This document shows positions 21,768-34,184 of a stretch of 64,000 nucleotides of DNA, in pieces. The notes under the pieces were generated by a model. The model saw only the letters and a list, made by a program, of their open reading frames with translations, was not told the origin of the DNA and did not search any database. The number at the start of each line of letters is the position of its first letter. Position 1 is the first letter of the stretch. This DNA is from Callorhinus ursinus (taxonomy: Eukaryota > Chordata > Mammalia > Carnivora > Otariidae): positions 50,133,589 to 50,197,588 of the forward strand of contig NW_020312817.1 of assembly GCF_003265705.1 (NCBI RefSeq), in the 5' to 3' direction. The translations under genes and the position numbers were made by a program.

Positions 21768-22137
21768 TTTTTTTTTTTTTTTTTTTAAAGATTTTATTTA
21801 TTGGGCGCCTGGGTGGCTCAGATGGTTAAGCGTCTGCCTTCGGCTCAGGTCATGATCCAAGGGTCCTGGGATCGAGTCCCGCATCGGGCTCCCTGCTCCT
21901 TGGGAGCCTGCTTCTCCCTCTGCCTCTCTCTCTCTCTCTCTCTGTCTCTCATGAATAAATAAATAAAATCTTTAAAAAAAAAGATTTTATTTATTTATTT
22001 GACAGAGAGAGAGAGACAGTAAGTAGGGGGAGTGGGAGACGGAGAAGCAGGATCCCTGCGGACTCGATCCCAGGACCCTGGGATCATGACCCGAGATGAG
22101 GGCAGATGCTTAACCAACTGAACCACCCAGGGGCCCC
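21768..22137 (-). mobile_element. SINEC (outer), split by a second SINE
   Basis: Reverse SINE flanked by AGGATTTCAGTT at 21756-21767 and 22138-22149. Its tail has been entered by a forward SINE at 21803-21979. The body resumes at 21980. Confidence 0.94.
21803..21979 (+). mobile_element. SINEC (inner), inserted in another SINE's tail
   Basis: Forward SINE. Its target duplication is AAAGATTTTATTTATT at 21787-21802 and 21980-21995, taken from the tail of the older SINE. Confidence 0.94.
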
Positions 22138-22299
22138 AGGATTTCAGTTCTGACCCCAAATGAGAAAGACAGTTAATGCTTATAGTCCTGGCAGTCACCC
22201 AGGTAAGGAAGAGGTTGACAGATACAAAGACAAGACCTAAGGAGGGGGGGAATCAAGGGCAACATTTATTTTTGTTACATAAAATCAAAAGATATAGAA

Positions 22300-23230
22300 A
22301 AACGTAAATGAAAAGCCTCCTTCACACTGCTGTTCTCCATTCATTCAGTTTGTAACCCCAGAATTTTTTGCACATATTCAAGCAGCTATCTTCTTTTATT
22401 TTTTAAAGTATTTTGCTTTTTCTTTTTAATTATCAATGTTGGAGATCCTGTCATATTAGTAGAGAGAGTTTCCTCACCCTGTGTTTCATTATATGGATGT
22501 ATGATAATTTATTTAAGCATTTGGCTATTGATGGGTATCTTAAGTTGATTTAGCTTTTAGTTATAATACAATGGAATATTACTCAGCCATCAGAAAGGAT
22601 GACTACCCAACTTGTACAACAACATGGATGGGACTGGAGGAGATTACGCTAAGTGAAATAAGTCAAGCAGGAAAGTCAATTATCATATGGTTTCACTTAT
22701 TTGTGGAACATAAGGAACAGCATGGAGGACATTAGGGGAAGGAAGGGGAAAATGAAAGGGGGGAAACTGGAGGGGGAGACGAACCATGAGAGACTATGGA
22801 CTCCAAGAAACAAACTGAAGGTTTTAGAGGGGAGGGCGGTGGGGGGATGGGTTAGCCTGGCGACGGCTATTAAGGAGGGCACGTATTGCATGGAGCACTG
22901 GGTGTTATATGAAAACAATCATGGAACACTACATCAAAAACTAATGATGTACTGTATGGTGACTAACATAATAAAATTAAATTAAAATTAATTTTGGCTA
23001 TAATAAACACTACTTCAATGATTAATTCTGTACACTTGTCATTTTGCACATATGCACAACATATCTATAGGCTAAATTCCAAAAATAAAAGTGCCAGGTC
23101 AAAGTAATTTTGATTGAAACTGCCAAATTGCTTGTCTTAGAGATTGTCTGCATTTCCAACCTGACTGTATGAGAGCACCTACTTCTTTACACTTGTGCCC
23201 ACAAACTTATTATCAGACCTAGATTTCTGC
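22300..23230 (-). mobile_element. Old L1 3' region, interrupted
   Basis: Highly diverged complement of an old L1 3' region (GGCTATTGATGGGTATCTTA, GCACATATGCACAACATATC, TTGAAACTGCCAAATTGC). It is broken by a younger L1 3' end at 22567-22989. Confidence 0.6.
22567..22989 (+). mobile_element. Young L1 3' end, strongly 5'-truncated
   Basis: Forward L1 terminus (CAATGGAATATTACTCAGCC to ATAATAAAATTAAATTAAAA). A degenerate duplication TTTTRGYTATAATA may flank it (near 22553 and 22990). Confidence 0.82.
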
Positions 23231-23360
23231 CAGTCTGATAGGTGAAAAATGGCATTTGAGTATAGTTTTAATCTTCATTTTATTGTGAGGTTGAGTATCT
23301 TAACATATGTTAAAGATCTACTTGTATTTCAATGGAAATGTTTAAGTTCAGGTAACTTAC

Positions 23361-23481
23361 CTGCTTGTACGCTCTTGTTTAACATTTGTACATTTTGCTT
23401 GTTGCCAACGGTAGAGCTTGAGCTACAGAAACTACTGGTAGAAGATGAAACAGAATCAGAAGAAATCACATTGTTTGCCAC
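23361..23481 (-). CDS. ALMS1: ALMS1 coding exon (human exon 17 equivalent), serine-rich
   Basis: This 121-nt exon encodes 40 codons plus one base. It enters in phase 0 and leaves in phase 1. The peptide begins VANNVISSDSVSSS and is strikingly serine-rich (about 15 of 40 residues), then ends near NKQNVQMLNKSVQA, matching the conserved ALMS1 segment after the large exon. The acceptor is TTTTCCAG and the donor is a strong GCAG|GTAAGT. It lies about 27.7 kb from the preceding exon across the repeat-filled intron 16 and 1.9 kb before the next. An open frame on the opposite strand (23249-23620) is only a shadow. Confidence rests on homology, both splice sites and phase agreement on both sides. Confidence 0.93.
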
Positions 23482-24472
23482 CTGGAAAACCAAAAGAGAC
23501 CCTGTTATTACCTGCAGTCAATGGCACAGTCACCTACAGGATAAGAAAACATATAAGCCACCAAAAGCCCTTTCTCATTTGATTCCAGTTGTTGAGATCA
23601 AGTTGCCAGAAAGCTTGTGACAATGGGAACATGTTCCCGCACTGTTTATAACAGGGAGGGGAAAGCTGCTGTGGTTGGATAACTGCCTGAGCTGTTTTAA
23701 GAAGGGAAGACATGTTGGCTAACTGAACATAATAAAAACAAACAAACAATGACTCTGAAAACTCAAAAAAATAAAAAGAAGGGAAGACATCAAGACTGGG
23801 AATGTTCACAGCACTTGAAAAAACTCTGAAGAAGGTGTTAGCCAAAGATTAGGCTGGTGGGTCTTCAGAATGAAATTCTAAAATTTTGATGAGAGATAAA
23901 GAGGGCTAGGAATGACTAAAGAGGGTGGGGGGCTGCAGAGGATGCTCTCCAGTAAGATCAGACTCAGATACTTACACACAGGTAAATACAAAGAGCTAAA
24001 AGACCCCATGAAAAGTCCCAAATGACTGGAGTAGTGCAAAAATTATTAAAGAACCCAAAAAGGCCTTTATAATTATGTTCAGAGAAACTAGAGCTAGAAG
24101 GGCAACTTCATGGATTGAAGTTGATGGTGGGATGTTAGTGAATGACAAAAAGATGACCAAAATGTATAAAACAGTGTTTCTTAAACTTGTTCATCACAAC
24201 AGTCTCCTGGGGTAATGGGTCCTAATCCAGAACAATGAGGTAGTGTCTCTAGGGGAGGGGTCTGGGCATTTATATTTTTCATAAATGCCAGGTACTTACC
24301 TACTTAAGCAAGTTTGGTAAAGGTGAACTGAAGGCCAGGTTAGGAAAGGAAACTGAGAATGTCTGCTCCCTGAACTAATAAACTGTATTCCAGGGCCCTT
24401 AAGAAATTGAAACAGTTTCTTTTAGAAACTTGAAACAGAGGAGCAATGGGGACAAGAAATGTTTTAATTTTC

Positions 24473-24623
24473 TTAAGCTCAGGTCATGATCCCAGGGTCC
24501 TGGGATCGAGTCGCACATCGGGCTCCCTGCTCAGCGGGGACCCTGCTTCTCCCTCTGCCTGCCACTCTCCCTGCTTGTGCGCTCTCTCTCTGACAAATAA
24601 ATAAATAAAATCTTTAAAAAAAA
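24473..24623 (+). mobile_element. SINEC, 5'-truncated (first of a tandem pair)
   Basis: Forward SINE starting at GCTCAGGTCATGATCCC. Target duplication AAGAAATGTTTTAATTTTC lies at 24454-24472 and 24624-24642. Confidence 0.94.
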
Positions 24624-24642
24624 AAGAAATGTTTTAATTTTC

Positions 24643-24836
24643 ATGGTGCGCCTTGGTGGCTCAGTCGTTGAGCGTCTGTCTTTGGCTCAGGTCATGGTCC
24701 CAGGGTCCTGGGATCAAGCCTCACATCGCACTCCCTGCTCCGCGGGAAGCCTGTTTCTCCCTCTCCCACTCCCCCTGCTTGTGTTCCCTCTCTCACTGTG
24801 TCTCTCTCTGTCAAATAAATAAAATCTAAAAAAAAA
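24643..24836 (+). mobile_element. SINEC full-length (second of a tandem pair)
   Basis: Forward SINE directly after the second copy of the target duplication. A third copy, ATGTTTTAATTTTCA, follows at 24837-24851. Confidence 0.94.
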
Positions 24837-25465
24837 ATGTTTTAATTTTCAAAAAGATAAGCTTGCAAACTGGTGGATTTAACAATGATGACATGTAAAA
24901 TTCTAGAACGGATCACCAATCTAATAATTTGCAAGCATTTGGAGGTCAAAGAAAAGATGAGCACATTTCAGCTAGTGCTCAGGAAGACAGGCAGAATGAG
25001 CCCTGCCAGGTGAGCCTGTTTTTTTCTAGTAGATATGGTCACTAACTGGTAAGCCAAAAGAATGAGGAGTTGAGTACAATTAGGTTTCAATACAATGACA
25101 AAACTTGTCGTGACATCTTTGAGGGCAAGATGGAGTTATGTGGGTTAAATGATAAAATAAGTTGGTTGAACCACTCTTACCCAAATGTTATTATTAAGAC
25201 ACAAAGGTTTTTAATGAATGTTTTCCTTGATTCAACAGCAAGTACTTACTAAGTACCATTCACGTCCAGTTACTTGGTTAGCTCTGGCTATTCCTTCTTA
25301 ACATTTTATATATCAGTGTCTTGGAGATAGGGGGAGTAGGTGATTTCTTGTATGATGCATATCTGGGAGGGCCTAAATGACTGTCAAGATCCAAAATAAT
25401 AAACAGGAATGATGCCAAATCAAACAAGGGGTAATTGTAAAGCCCTACACATTGGGCAGGAGGAA

Positions 25466-25549
25466 GGGAGCCTGCTTCTCCCTCTGACCCTACCCCCTCT
25501 CATGCTCTCTCTCACTCTCTCTCTCAAATAAAAGTTAAAAAAAAAAAAC
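25466..25549 (+). mobile_element. SINEC 3' fragment
   Basis: GGAGCCTGCTTCTCCCTCTG, a CT-rich run and an A-rich tail. The head is absent. Confidence 0.8.
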
Positions 25550-25974
25550 ACTTTGATACAGTAGAAAAAGCTCTGTGTCTGGAGTCGGAAGACATCCTCC
25601 CTTGACTAGCTGTCTCTACTCGAGAGCACTCTCTGTGTCAGTTTTCCCAGCTCAATAAGGGAGCATCTGCATTTCTGAAAGTACAGAAGTGTTAGGAAGA
25701 ACAAATGATTTAGGTTACAAACTGCAGAAAACTAACAAAAAACCAAGAGACTACTGTGATGTTAAAAAACCCAAAATGTATGAGGATAGAAAGGGTGGTG
25801 AGGAAGATAGGCCTGACTGGCAATATACTTATACCTCCTCTGCAGCTGTAAGAGGAGAAAGCATGCTAGGTGCTGAAAGGGACTGACTTTCAGGCTAGAT
25901 TGTTAAGTATAAAAAGCAAAGCTGCCAGGTTTGTGAGAAAAAGAAAATATATGCAGGTATTTGCTTTTTTATGG

Positions 25975-26560
25975 ATAAAATACCTGTGCAAGAAAAGAAC
26001 CCAGATTGGAAAGGAAGAAGTACAACTGTTTTTATTTGCAAATGACATGATCCTGTCCATAGAAAATACTAAGGAATCCATTAAAAGAAGTCTTAGAACT
26101 AGTAAATTTAGCCAGATTGCGGATATAAAATCAAGAAGATAAAAAAATATCAATTGTATTTTTTTTTTAAGATTTTATTTATTTGCGAGCGAGAGGGAGG
26201 AGAGAGTACGTGCATGAGCAGGAGGTAGGGGTAGAGGGAGAAACAGATTCCCTGCTGAGCATGGAGCCTGACTGACCCAGGACCCTGAGATCATGACCTG
26301 AGCCGAAAGCAAGAGTCAGATGCTTAACCGACTGAGCCACCCAGGTGCCCCCCCAAAAATCAATTGCATTTCTATATTCTAGCAATAAACAATCTGAAAA
26401 TAAAATTAAGGCAACAATTCATAACAGCATCAAAAAGAATGAAATAATTAGGAATAAATTTAACAAGAGAAGTGCAAGGCTTGCACACTGAAAACTACAA
26501 AACACTGGTGGGAGAAATTAAAGATCTAAATAAATACTCAGACATTCCACATACGTAATT
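25975..26560 (+). mobile_element. Old L1 ORF2 fragment, split by a SINE
   Basis: Forward L1 RT-region text: TTTGCAAATGACATGATCCT encodes FANDMIL, where the catalytic FADD has become FAND. It continues after the SINE with AACAATTCATAACAGCATC. It is broken and short. Confidence 0.8.
26162..26354 (-). mobile_element. SINEC inside the L1 ORF2 fragment
   Basis: Reverse SINE with target duplication ATCAATTGYATTT at 26149-26161 and 26359-26371. Confidence 0.92.
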
Positions 26561-26576
26561 TAAAAAGTGGGCTTAA

Positions 26577-26759
26577 GGGGTGCCTGGGTGGCTCAGTCGG
26601 CTAAATGTCCGACTCTTGATTTCGGCTCAGGTCATATTTTCAAGAGTCCTGGGACTGATCCCCATGTCAGGCTCTGCGCTGGGCATGGAGTCTGCTTAAG
26701 ATTCTCTCTCTCCGTCTCCCTCTGAACCTACCCCCTGCTCTTAAAAAAAAAAAAAAAAA
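26577..26759 (+). mobile_element. SINEC, older variant
   Basis: Forward SINE with the CCGACTCTTGATTTCGGCTC version of the head, which looks like an older subfamily than the GTCTGCCTTCGGCTC type. Confidence 0.9.
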
Positions 26760-26818
26760 GTATGAATTCTGTGGTATACAAATTATACTTCAAAGCTGTT
26801 TTAAAAATCTCTGTGAAG

Positions 26819-27014
26819 GGGCACCTGGGTGGCTCAGTCATTAAGCGTCTGCCTTCGGCTCAGGTCACAGTCCCAGGGTCCTGGGATCGAGCCCCACATC
26901 AGGCTCCCTGCTTGGTGGGAAGCTTGCTTCTCTCCCACTCCCCCTGCTTGTGTTCCCTCTCTTGCTATGTCTCTGTCAAATAAAATCTTTAAAAAAAAAA
27001 AAAGAAAAAAAAAC
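26819..27014 (+). mobile_element. SINEC
   Basis: Forward SINE with target duplication CTCTGTGAAG at 26809-26818 and 27015-27024. Confidence 0.9.
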
Positions 27015-27954
27015 CTCTGTGAAGATGTGCAGGAACTAGTAACACTGAGTAGCTCTAGAACGGAGAGCTACATGCCTGGGGCGCAGAAGTGGGAAGGACA
27101 TTATCAAATATTCTTTTATACATTTAAAATTTTGTACCATGTAATTGAATTCCAGTTTAAGAAGTGAAAACAAAACAAAAACATACAGAAAAGAGTGTAG
27201 CTATAGAAGTTTCATGGCTCTGGTGAGCTCAACAGAAGTAAAATATATGTTAGGCCAAAGAAACATTCTAGCCACAGAAAGGAAGGTGATAAATCTGCTC
27301 TGTCAACATGCTCTCATCATCTGAAGCACAACATGCTTAGTTCAAAGAGACATGTTTAAAAATAAGATATCAGCAAACTTAAGAGACCCAGGAAAGCTGC
27401 CAATTTATAGGCAATGGGAGTAGAAAGCATGATCTGCGAAAAATTGTTCAGAGTGAAGACCTGAGAGGAAACACTTCCGGGAAGAAAGCGGGAACCCAAG
27501 AGGAACACTGGACCTATTTCCTGTGCATTTTGGGAGCAGAGCTGGGAACACAGTCAGGAGTGCAATGATTGCAGATTTTGATCTCTAGAAGGTAAGACCT
27601 TCGATAATGGGAGTCTTAGACACCTGAATGAGCTGCCCATGCACAGTGAGGGAGTGGTGGAGCTCTCTGCAAGCAGAAGCTCCAGTGCCTTGTGGTGCAG
27701 ATGCAGCAGAAATGATGGTCCCTTCCAAGCCTGAGTCTCCTGAACATCCCAAGGGTACAACCAGTCATGGTATGCACCACTGGGTGTGAAGTACACATGT
27801 TTACATCTGATTCAAGGAGGAGCCTTGATGTGTGTTTCTGTTTCTAGTTCAAATCTTTCAGAATAATTCCTGCCTATAAAAAGTCAAACATTTAAAACCA
27901 AAAAACAGTCTAAAAATAAATTCCCTCACAATATATTTAGTTAGACCTCTAGGA

Positions 27955-28660
27955 CGGTGAAAAACCAAAGAACAAAAAAAGTGTTTTCAAGGATGTGCAG
28001 AAGCTGGAGCCCTCACAGACTGGCTACTGGGAATGCAAAATGGTGACAGTACTTTGGGTAACAGCGCAGCAGTTCCTCAAATGGTTAAATGTAGAGTTAC
28101 CATATGCTCCAGTATATATCCGCTCCCAGGCATATGCCCAAAGAAATGAGAACATACACCCACACAAAACTTGTAATGAATGTTCCCAGCAGCCTTGTTA
28201 ATAATAGCCAAAAAGTAGAAGAAATCCAAATGTCCGTTTACTGCTGAGTGGATAAATAAACTATGTAATGGAATATTATTTGGCAATAAAAAGGAATGAA
28301 TACACTGCTACAAAGTAGATGAACCCTGAAAACATTAAGTGAAAGAAGCCCGTCACAAAAGATCACGTATCATAGGATTCCATGTATACGAAATGTCCAG
28401 AAGCAGCAAATCTATAGAAACAGAAAGTAGATTAGTAACCACAACCAGGGGCCGGGGCAGGGGTGAGAGGTTGGGAAAGTGCAGAATGACTTCGCTAGTG
28501 TGTACAGGGTGTTCTTAGCGGGTGTGGAAAATGTTTTACAATTAGATTGGGGTGATGGTTGCACAAGTCTGTGAATAATACTAAAACCCACTAAACTGTA
28601 CACTTTAGGCGAATTTTATGGTATGTGAAAAATCTCAAAAAAGCTGTAAAAATATATTTA
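27955..28660 (+). mobile_element. Old L1 3' end
   Basis: Forward ORF2 tail and 3' UTR of an old L1 (GGATGTGCAGAAGCTGGAGC, TGGAATATTATTTGGCAATA, AAACTGTACACTTTAGGCGA). No intact frame. Confidence 0.8.
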
Positions 28661-29786
28661 TTTATTATGCAAACCGAAATAATGTAGATTATGAAGCTTA
28701 TTTGGAGAACAAGGCTGATGTTCTGTGGTCCTCTATCTCCTGTTAACTGACATAAGAACAATGGAAGGGGACCAACAGTGTCATTTTCATATAATAAAGT
28801 GTGAACAATCCCAACAAAAACGTGGGCACTGGATGTTGTCGGATTGACGCAACACTACCCACACTGTGATGAGGGCCATGATGACAGCCATAGAGTCACA
28901 ACAATCATCAGAACACATTAGGCCTCACTGTGTCTGACAGGCTGTGCCGATGACCCCCCAAGAGACAACACATCAGTTTTGCTGAATTCATTTATGGATG
29001 CTGTTGGTAAACCAAAACAGTTACTCTCCTTAGTCCATGGGAGAGTCCCAGGCATCTCCTCAGACGATCTCATCATCCCTTAGGGTCTGGGTGTGAATTA
29101 GCTCACTCAGTCCTCTGCAATGAGGCTTACATGAAAAGATTTAAGTGACTATGAATCAACTGACATTAGCCATCATGGTTTCAAGTTTTCTGTTGCACAG
29201 TCTTGGAAGAAGATACATGCTGGCTGGCTGCCTGCTTCTGTTTTAATTTCTATTATTATGAGCGCAAACTCACCTGCTGATGCCTTATTCCACAATGGGA
29301 AAAGAAAGAAAATTAACTCCTACCATCTCAGAGATATATCGGGCTTTTTCAGTACTTTTTAGTTTAATTAAAATCTAGGTGAGACTCAATTCCCACATTT
29401 ATTGATCAGAGATACCTTCAAATAGACCCCACCCCCCAAAAGCTTTTCAATTAAAAAATTACTTTTTTAGGTAGAAATTGAGCTTAGGAAAATATATCCA
29501 ATAAAGGAGAAAGGCCACGTTTCCTTACATGACTCTATATAGCTATTCTTCATATAGGAAATGTGTTATTTCCACCTTCTGCCACTCAGATGCCTGCTGG
29601 GAGATGCTTTTCTTTCAGAGGAATGGGTTTATGCTGGTTCACTTATAACCACTGAAGTTTAGGACCAGAGATACACATTGATAAGACAGTGTCAAAATAA
29701 GAACTATAGTCTATGGTACCATAGGACAGTCTGTTCTTGTGAAGAATTTTTAGATATAAGCAGATCACATGTCAACTGTAGTTTCA

Positions 29787-29945
29787 ATAAAATTTTGATA
29801 CAGATTTAATTCCCAAAACACAAAATTTTGATATAGATTGTACGGACAGTATTTGTTTGATAGAGATTTTGATATAGATTTATTGATCAGAAACCTGATT
29901 CTATCAAAAATTTTTATATCAAAAACTTGATATAGATTAAAGTTT
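29787..29945. repeat. Cluster of a degenerate TTTTGATATAGATT motif, direct and inverted
   Basis: The motif ATTTTGATAYAGATT recurs at about 29792, 29823 and 29866, with a shorter form near 29926 (ACTTGATATAGATT) and inverted partial copies near 29900. The spacing is irregular. I recognise no family. Confidence 0.6.
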
Positions 29946-30104
29946 ACAGAAGCTTAGGTGGTAACTGTTCTTCACCTTTAAAGAATCAGAACTGGGTATT
30001 TTTTTCTGCAAGTCTGGTAGATGAGAACTATGAAAAATCCTCCTCAGAACATTAAAAAGGCATTGTGCCTGCATAATAGGTCCTCAGAAAATTTCTTTTA
30101 TTTT

Positions 30105-30840
30105 GTTAATCTTCAGACCGGAAGACTTAATTTCAATTATTACCGGTGGTTCAGTCGGTTAAGTGACTGCCTTCAGCTCAGGTCATGATCCTGGAGTCCT
30201 GGGATCGAGTCCCGCATAGGGCTCCCCGCTCCGCGGGAGTCTGCTTCTCCCTCTGACCCTCCCCCCTCTCATGCTCTGTCTCTCATTCTCTCTCTCAAAT
30301 AAATAAATAAAATCTTAAAAAAAAATTTCAATTATTACCTTATTGAACTTGTTCAAATATGCCATTTATTTAAGGCTACACATTTCTCTCCAAATATAGA
30401 TTTAGTCACATCCCATAAGTTTTGGATATGTGCCTTTACTGTCTTTAATGAAAAAAAAAGTGTATTTTCAATTTTTAGTCCTTCTATAACCCAAAAGTTT
30501 AGAATGAGGTTTTTAAAAATTTTATCTACTTAATGAAAAAAAAATTATAGTTGTTAAATTCCAACTTTATTGCATTGTGGTTAGAAAATATAAGCTTAGT
30601 TATAAATCTTCTACTTTGGGGTTTTGTCAACATTTTGCTTAAGTACAATTAATTTTTGTAAATATTCCATGGGCATTTGGAACAAGTGTGGATGCTGTGT
30701 TTTTGGAATTAAGTTTTATGTAGATATTTTAAATCAATCTTATTAATATTGCTAGCAAAATCTTCCATATCTTTTATCTGTTACATGTTAAAATCTGAAA
30801 AAATCAATTAAAGTAGCTTACTCTTGTACTTATCACATTC
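30105..30840 (-). mobile_element. Old L1 ORF2 fragment, antisense, interrupted by a SINE
   Basis: Complement of a diverged L1 ORF2 5'-half (TACACATTTCTCTCCAAATA, TTCCAACTTTATTGCATTGT). Boundaries are approximate. Confidence 0.6.
30145..30323 (+). mobile_element. SINEC, slightly 5'-truncated
   Basis: Forward SINE lacking the first bases of the head. Target duplication AATTTCAATTATTACC lies at 30129-30144 and 30324-30339. Confidence 0.93.
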
Positions 30841-31011
30841 TATATTATAACTGCATCTGGATGAATGGAAAATGAATGCATTCTGGTTGAAAGCACAGCA
30901 GTAATTTTGAAAGTCTCTAAAAGACTCTTCCCTCCTTTTGACATTACAGTGGGGATAGGATAGATAGATTCTCAAGACAAATAACATTTAACTAAAAATG
31001 AAAAAAAAGGG

Positions 31012-31205
31012 GGGGTACCTAGGTGGCACAGTGGGTTAAGTGTCCGACTCTTGATATAGGCTCAGTTCATCTCAGGGTCATGAGACGAGCCCGCATGGGG
31101 CTCCGCACTGGGCATGGAGCCTGCTTAAGATTCTTTCTCCCTCTCCATCTGCACCCCCTCCCCCACTTGCACACACATGCACGCTCTCTCTCTCTACAAC
31201 CAACC
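31012..31205 (+). mobile_element. SINEC, older variant
   Basis: Forward SINE with the CCGACTCTTGAT head and diverged middle. It ends in a CAAC repeat instead of the usual A-rich tail. Confidence 0.85.
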
Positions 31206-31224
31206 AACCCTTGGTATAGAAATT

Positions 31225-31715
31225 TGTATTTCTAATCTTCTGGCCGAACTAGAAATTATTGGCAGAAAGTGGAAATATAGGAATTTCCATGCATTGCAGT
31301 TAGGATACAGACTGGAAAGCAATTTGGTACGAATGTAGGAAACTTATATAGCTTATGATCCAAGAATTCCACTTCTGGGTATATATGGCAAAGACAGTTT
31401 CACACAGATCCAATGAGGGGTATGGACAAGGGTGTGCACTCCCATTGTTTGTGGTGATGGGAGCTAACAGCAACCTGGGTGCCTACTACAGGGAAAAGTA
31501 CGTCGGTGAACTGGTAGATGCACTCAGTGGAGTACTATATGACAATCAGAAACCTGATTCTATATATATGTCTAGCAATGTAGATAGATGTTAAAAACAC
31601 AATGTCTACTGAAAATAAGAAAAAAACGGATGTACCTTTTATATAAATTGAAAACACAGGCACACACAGAATACACATTTTGTAAGAACTCTTGTAAGCC
31701 AAAAGATTTTTACAT
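31225..31715 (+). mobile_element. Old L1 3' remnant
   Basis: Diverged forward L1 text (TACAGACTGGAAAGCAATTT, TTCCACTTCTGGGTATATAT). Its 3' boundary is unclear. Confidence 0.5.
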
Positions 31716-34184
31716 AACAAGACCAGCCACCTACGGAAAACTAGGAATGAGGATGCAATGTGGGGATAAAATTTTAAAGAGAGGCCATGAACCTAGGAGT
31801 ACATTTAACTCAACCCTCAGCACCCGAAGTTAAAATTTTTTTTTTTTTACTTTATCTTGACTTAGAAACTGTGTATAATACTTTTCTACTCCTATTCTTT
31901 CACTCTGCTTCTAGAAGGATTTATTATGACTAGATTGGAGATACAAATAGGTATTTTAGGCAGAAACCAGAACACCATGAAAAGCTTGAGAATCTCCCTT
32001 TCCAGCTTACAATTAACATTCTGTGTTTGATCAGTCTGGCTTACCTCACTTTTTTATTAATGTCAAACAAAAACAACTTTAATGGTATCTTATTAGAAAA
32101 CACACGCTTCTTGTAAAAAAAATCAAAAGACACATTATAAAGGAAAAAAATTATAAACCCATAATTTTAAGATAATTAGTTAATATTTGTTCCAGTCAAT
32201 ATACACAGATGTATATATGACATATATGGTTTACATCTTGCTTTTTATCTCTTAACATATAATGACACGTATCTTTCAGGTTCCAAGATACTACTTTTGA
32301 TTGTTGTTTCTTTCCATATAGGAGTGTGATTGTAACGACTGATATGAAATCAGCTTGTTTTATAAAAATCTAAGAATCACTGGTAAACATTTACTAAATA
32401 TTACTAAAGCTCTCATTTTATTCTCTCATGGAGACCCCTTTGTTTGGTAGTTATGTGTTGTGCATTTGCCCAGCTGCTGGAAACATGGTATTTGGCTACA
32501 TTAGAACAAGGACCTAATGAAATATATCCAAGATCAGCAGTAGGTGTGTGAATCATAAAACAGACACCTGGAAGCTCACTGGTGAAAATGTTAATCATGA
32601 CTATTTCAGGATGATGAGAATTATGGGTGATTTCCAAGGTCTTTGTATTATCTGAACTCTTTATATTTAGTAAGTTTTTTACCTTTATGCTCAAAAGAAA
32701 TATTTTTGACAAAAAAGAACATTTTTGACAAAATATTTGGTGTTAAAGAGAAGGAAGTAAAGTGGTAGGAACATCAACAGAAACTATCCTAATAGGCAAG
32801 TCCTCCACACTCTGTGATGAGGAAAGACATAAAGCATGGTTCTAGTTGAGAGGAAGGAGCCTACAGGAAAGGAAGAAACTGAATATGAGACAGAGAAACA
32901 CTGAGAAAAGAGATGAATGGATTTTAGAAAACATGACAGCACACAGATAGGTTTAATGAACCTCTTTTCCATAACTGAAAGATAGGAACAAAAAGTGAAA
33001 AGAATATTCAGAATCTAGGGAAAAGAACTCAAACCACAAAATTCCAGAAACACTGGAGAAAAAAGCAGACCAAACTTAAGGAGCCGTCACAAAGCTCTTC
33101 CAACACAAAGGGTCACGCAGAAGGGTGAGAGAAGTCAATTCAATTCACAATACTGCACTGATGGCTCAGAGAAGGACTGAGGCAATAAGTGGCTCAGAAG
33201 AAAGAAAAATATCCCAACTGGACACATGCTCTTAGTGAAAAAAACAGCACCTTCTGCCATAGCCAGAATGATTTGTTATATACCCTCTTTTGGCCAAGAA
33301 GTCAGAAAAAGATCTGGGAAATAATCGCTTCAGTCTAAATATCTCAGCTGCATTACTAACATTTGCTAGAAAAAAATAAGGCCCTAGCTATATCATTGCC
33401 TACATGACAATGCCATGAAAGCAGTCATCAGCTGACCCTAAAACAGTACAATAACAAAACTCCAAGGGCATGTCCCACAGAAACTGATAGTTTCCTTATT
33501 TCCACACTTGGTAAGGTGGCCACGGTTTCTGACTTTCGTAACAATGGCAAAGAAAAATGTCACCTACTGTAGCTAGGCAGAGTCCTAGAATTATCTACTA
33601 TCTTCCTGCCTTTCCCAAACTCTGAGGGGCAAAAGAAATATAAGAAATACACAATTAGCCTTCCAGTGCATGTCCTGGGAAGAGAATTCAAAGCAGTATC
33701 TTGCAAACAGGTAATAAAACAGCATAGAGAATTCAACCACGTTCCTTGTGGGTAAATAAACGGTTTCCATAGAATTGTTCAGAGACAAGTAATCTGAAAA
33801 CAAAAGACAAAAATATATGTAAATATTTTATAGCATTAAAGCAGAAAGGGAAAAAAAAAGAAAATTTATTTTGCAAGAAGGTTTACCCATTTCAGCCAAT
33901 AAATAATTTGTACTCTCACTCTAGAGAAAATTAAAAAAGAATATGGACCTAATGAAATAGATCCAAGATAAACTAAGACAATAGAAGATTAAAAGACAGT
34001 TGACAACACTAACACAATTCATCAAAAAATTAATTAGTATCTCCTCTGTGTTGGAGAACCAAGGGCAGTCACTAAAGAAAAAAAACTGAAGACAAAAATA
34101 ATAGTAGTATACCACTGCAATAGAAAACAGAGAAAACTTAGCCAGTGGGGGGTAGATTACAAATTGAAAAAGTCTCTTAAAATG

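Larger units (their letters stand above)
21474..23360 (-). other. ALMS1 intron 17
   Basis: 1.9 kb holding a GA-rich tract near 21625-21685, the SINE-in-SINE at 21768-22137, and an old L1 interrupted by a younger L1 3' end (22.3-23.2 kb). No additional exon is apparent. Confidence 0.85.
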
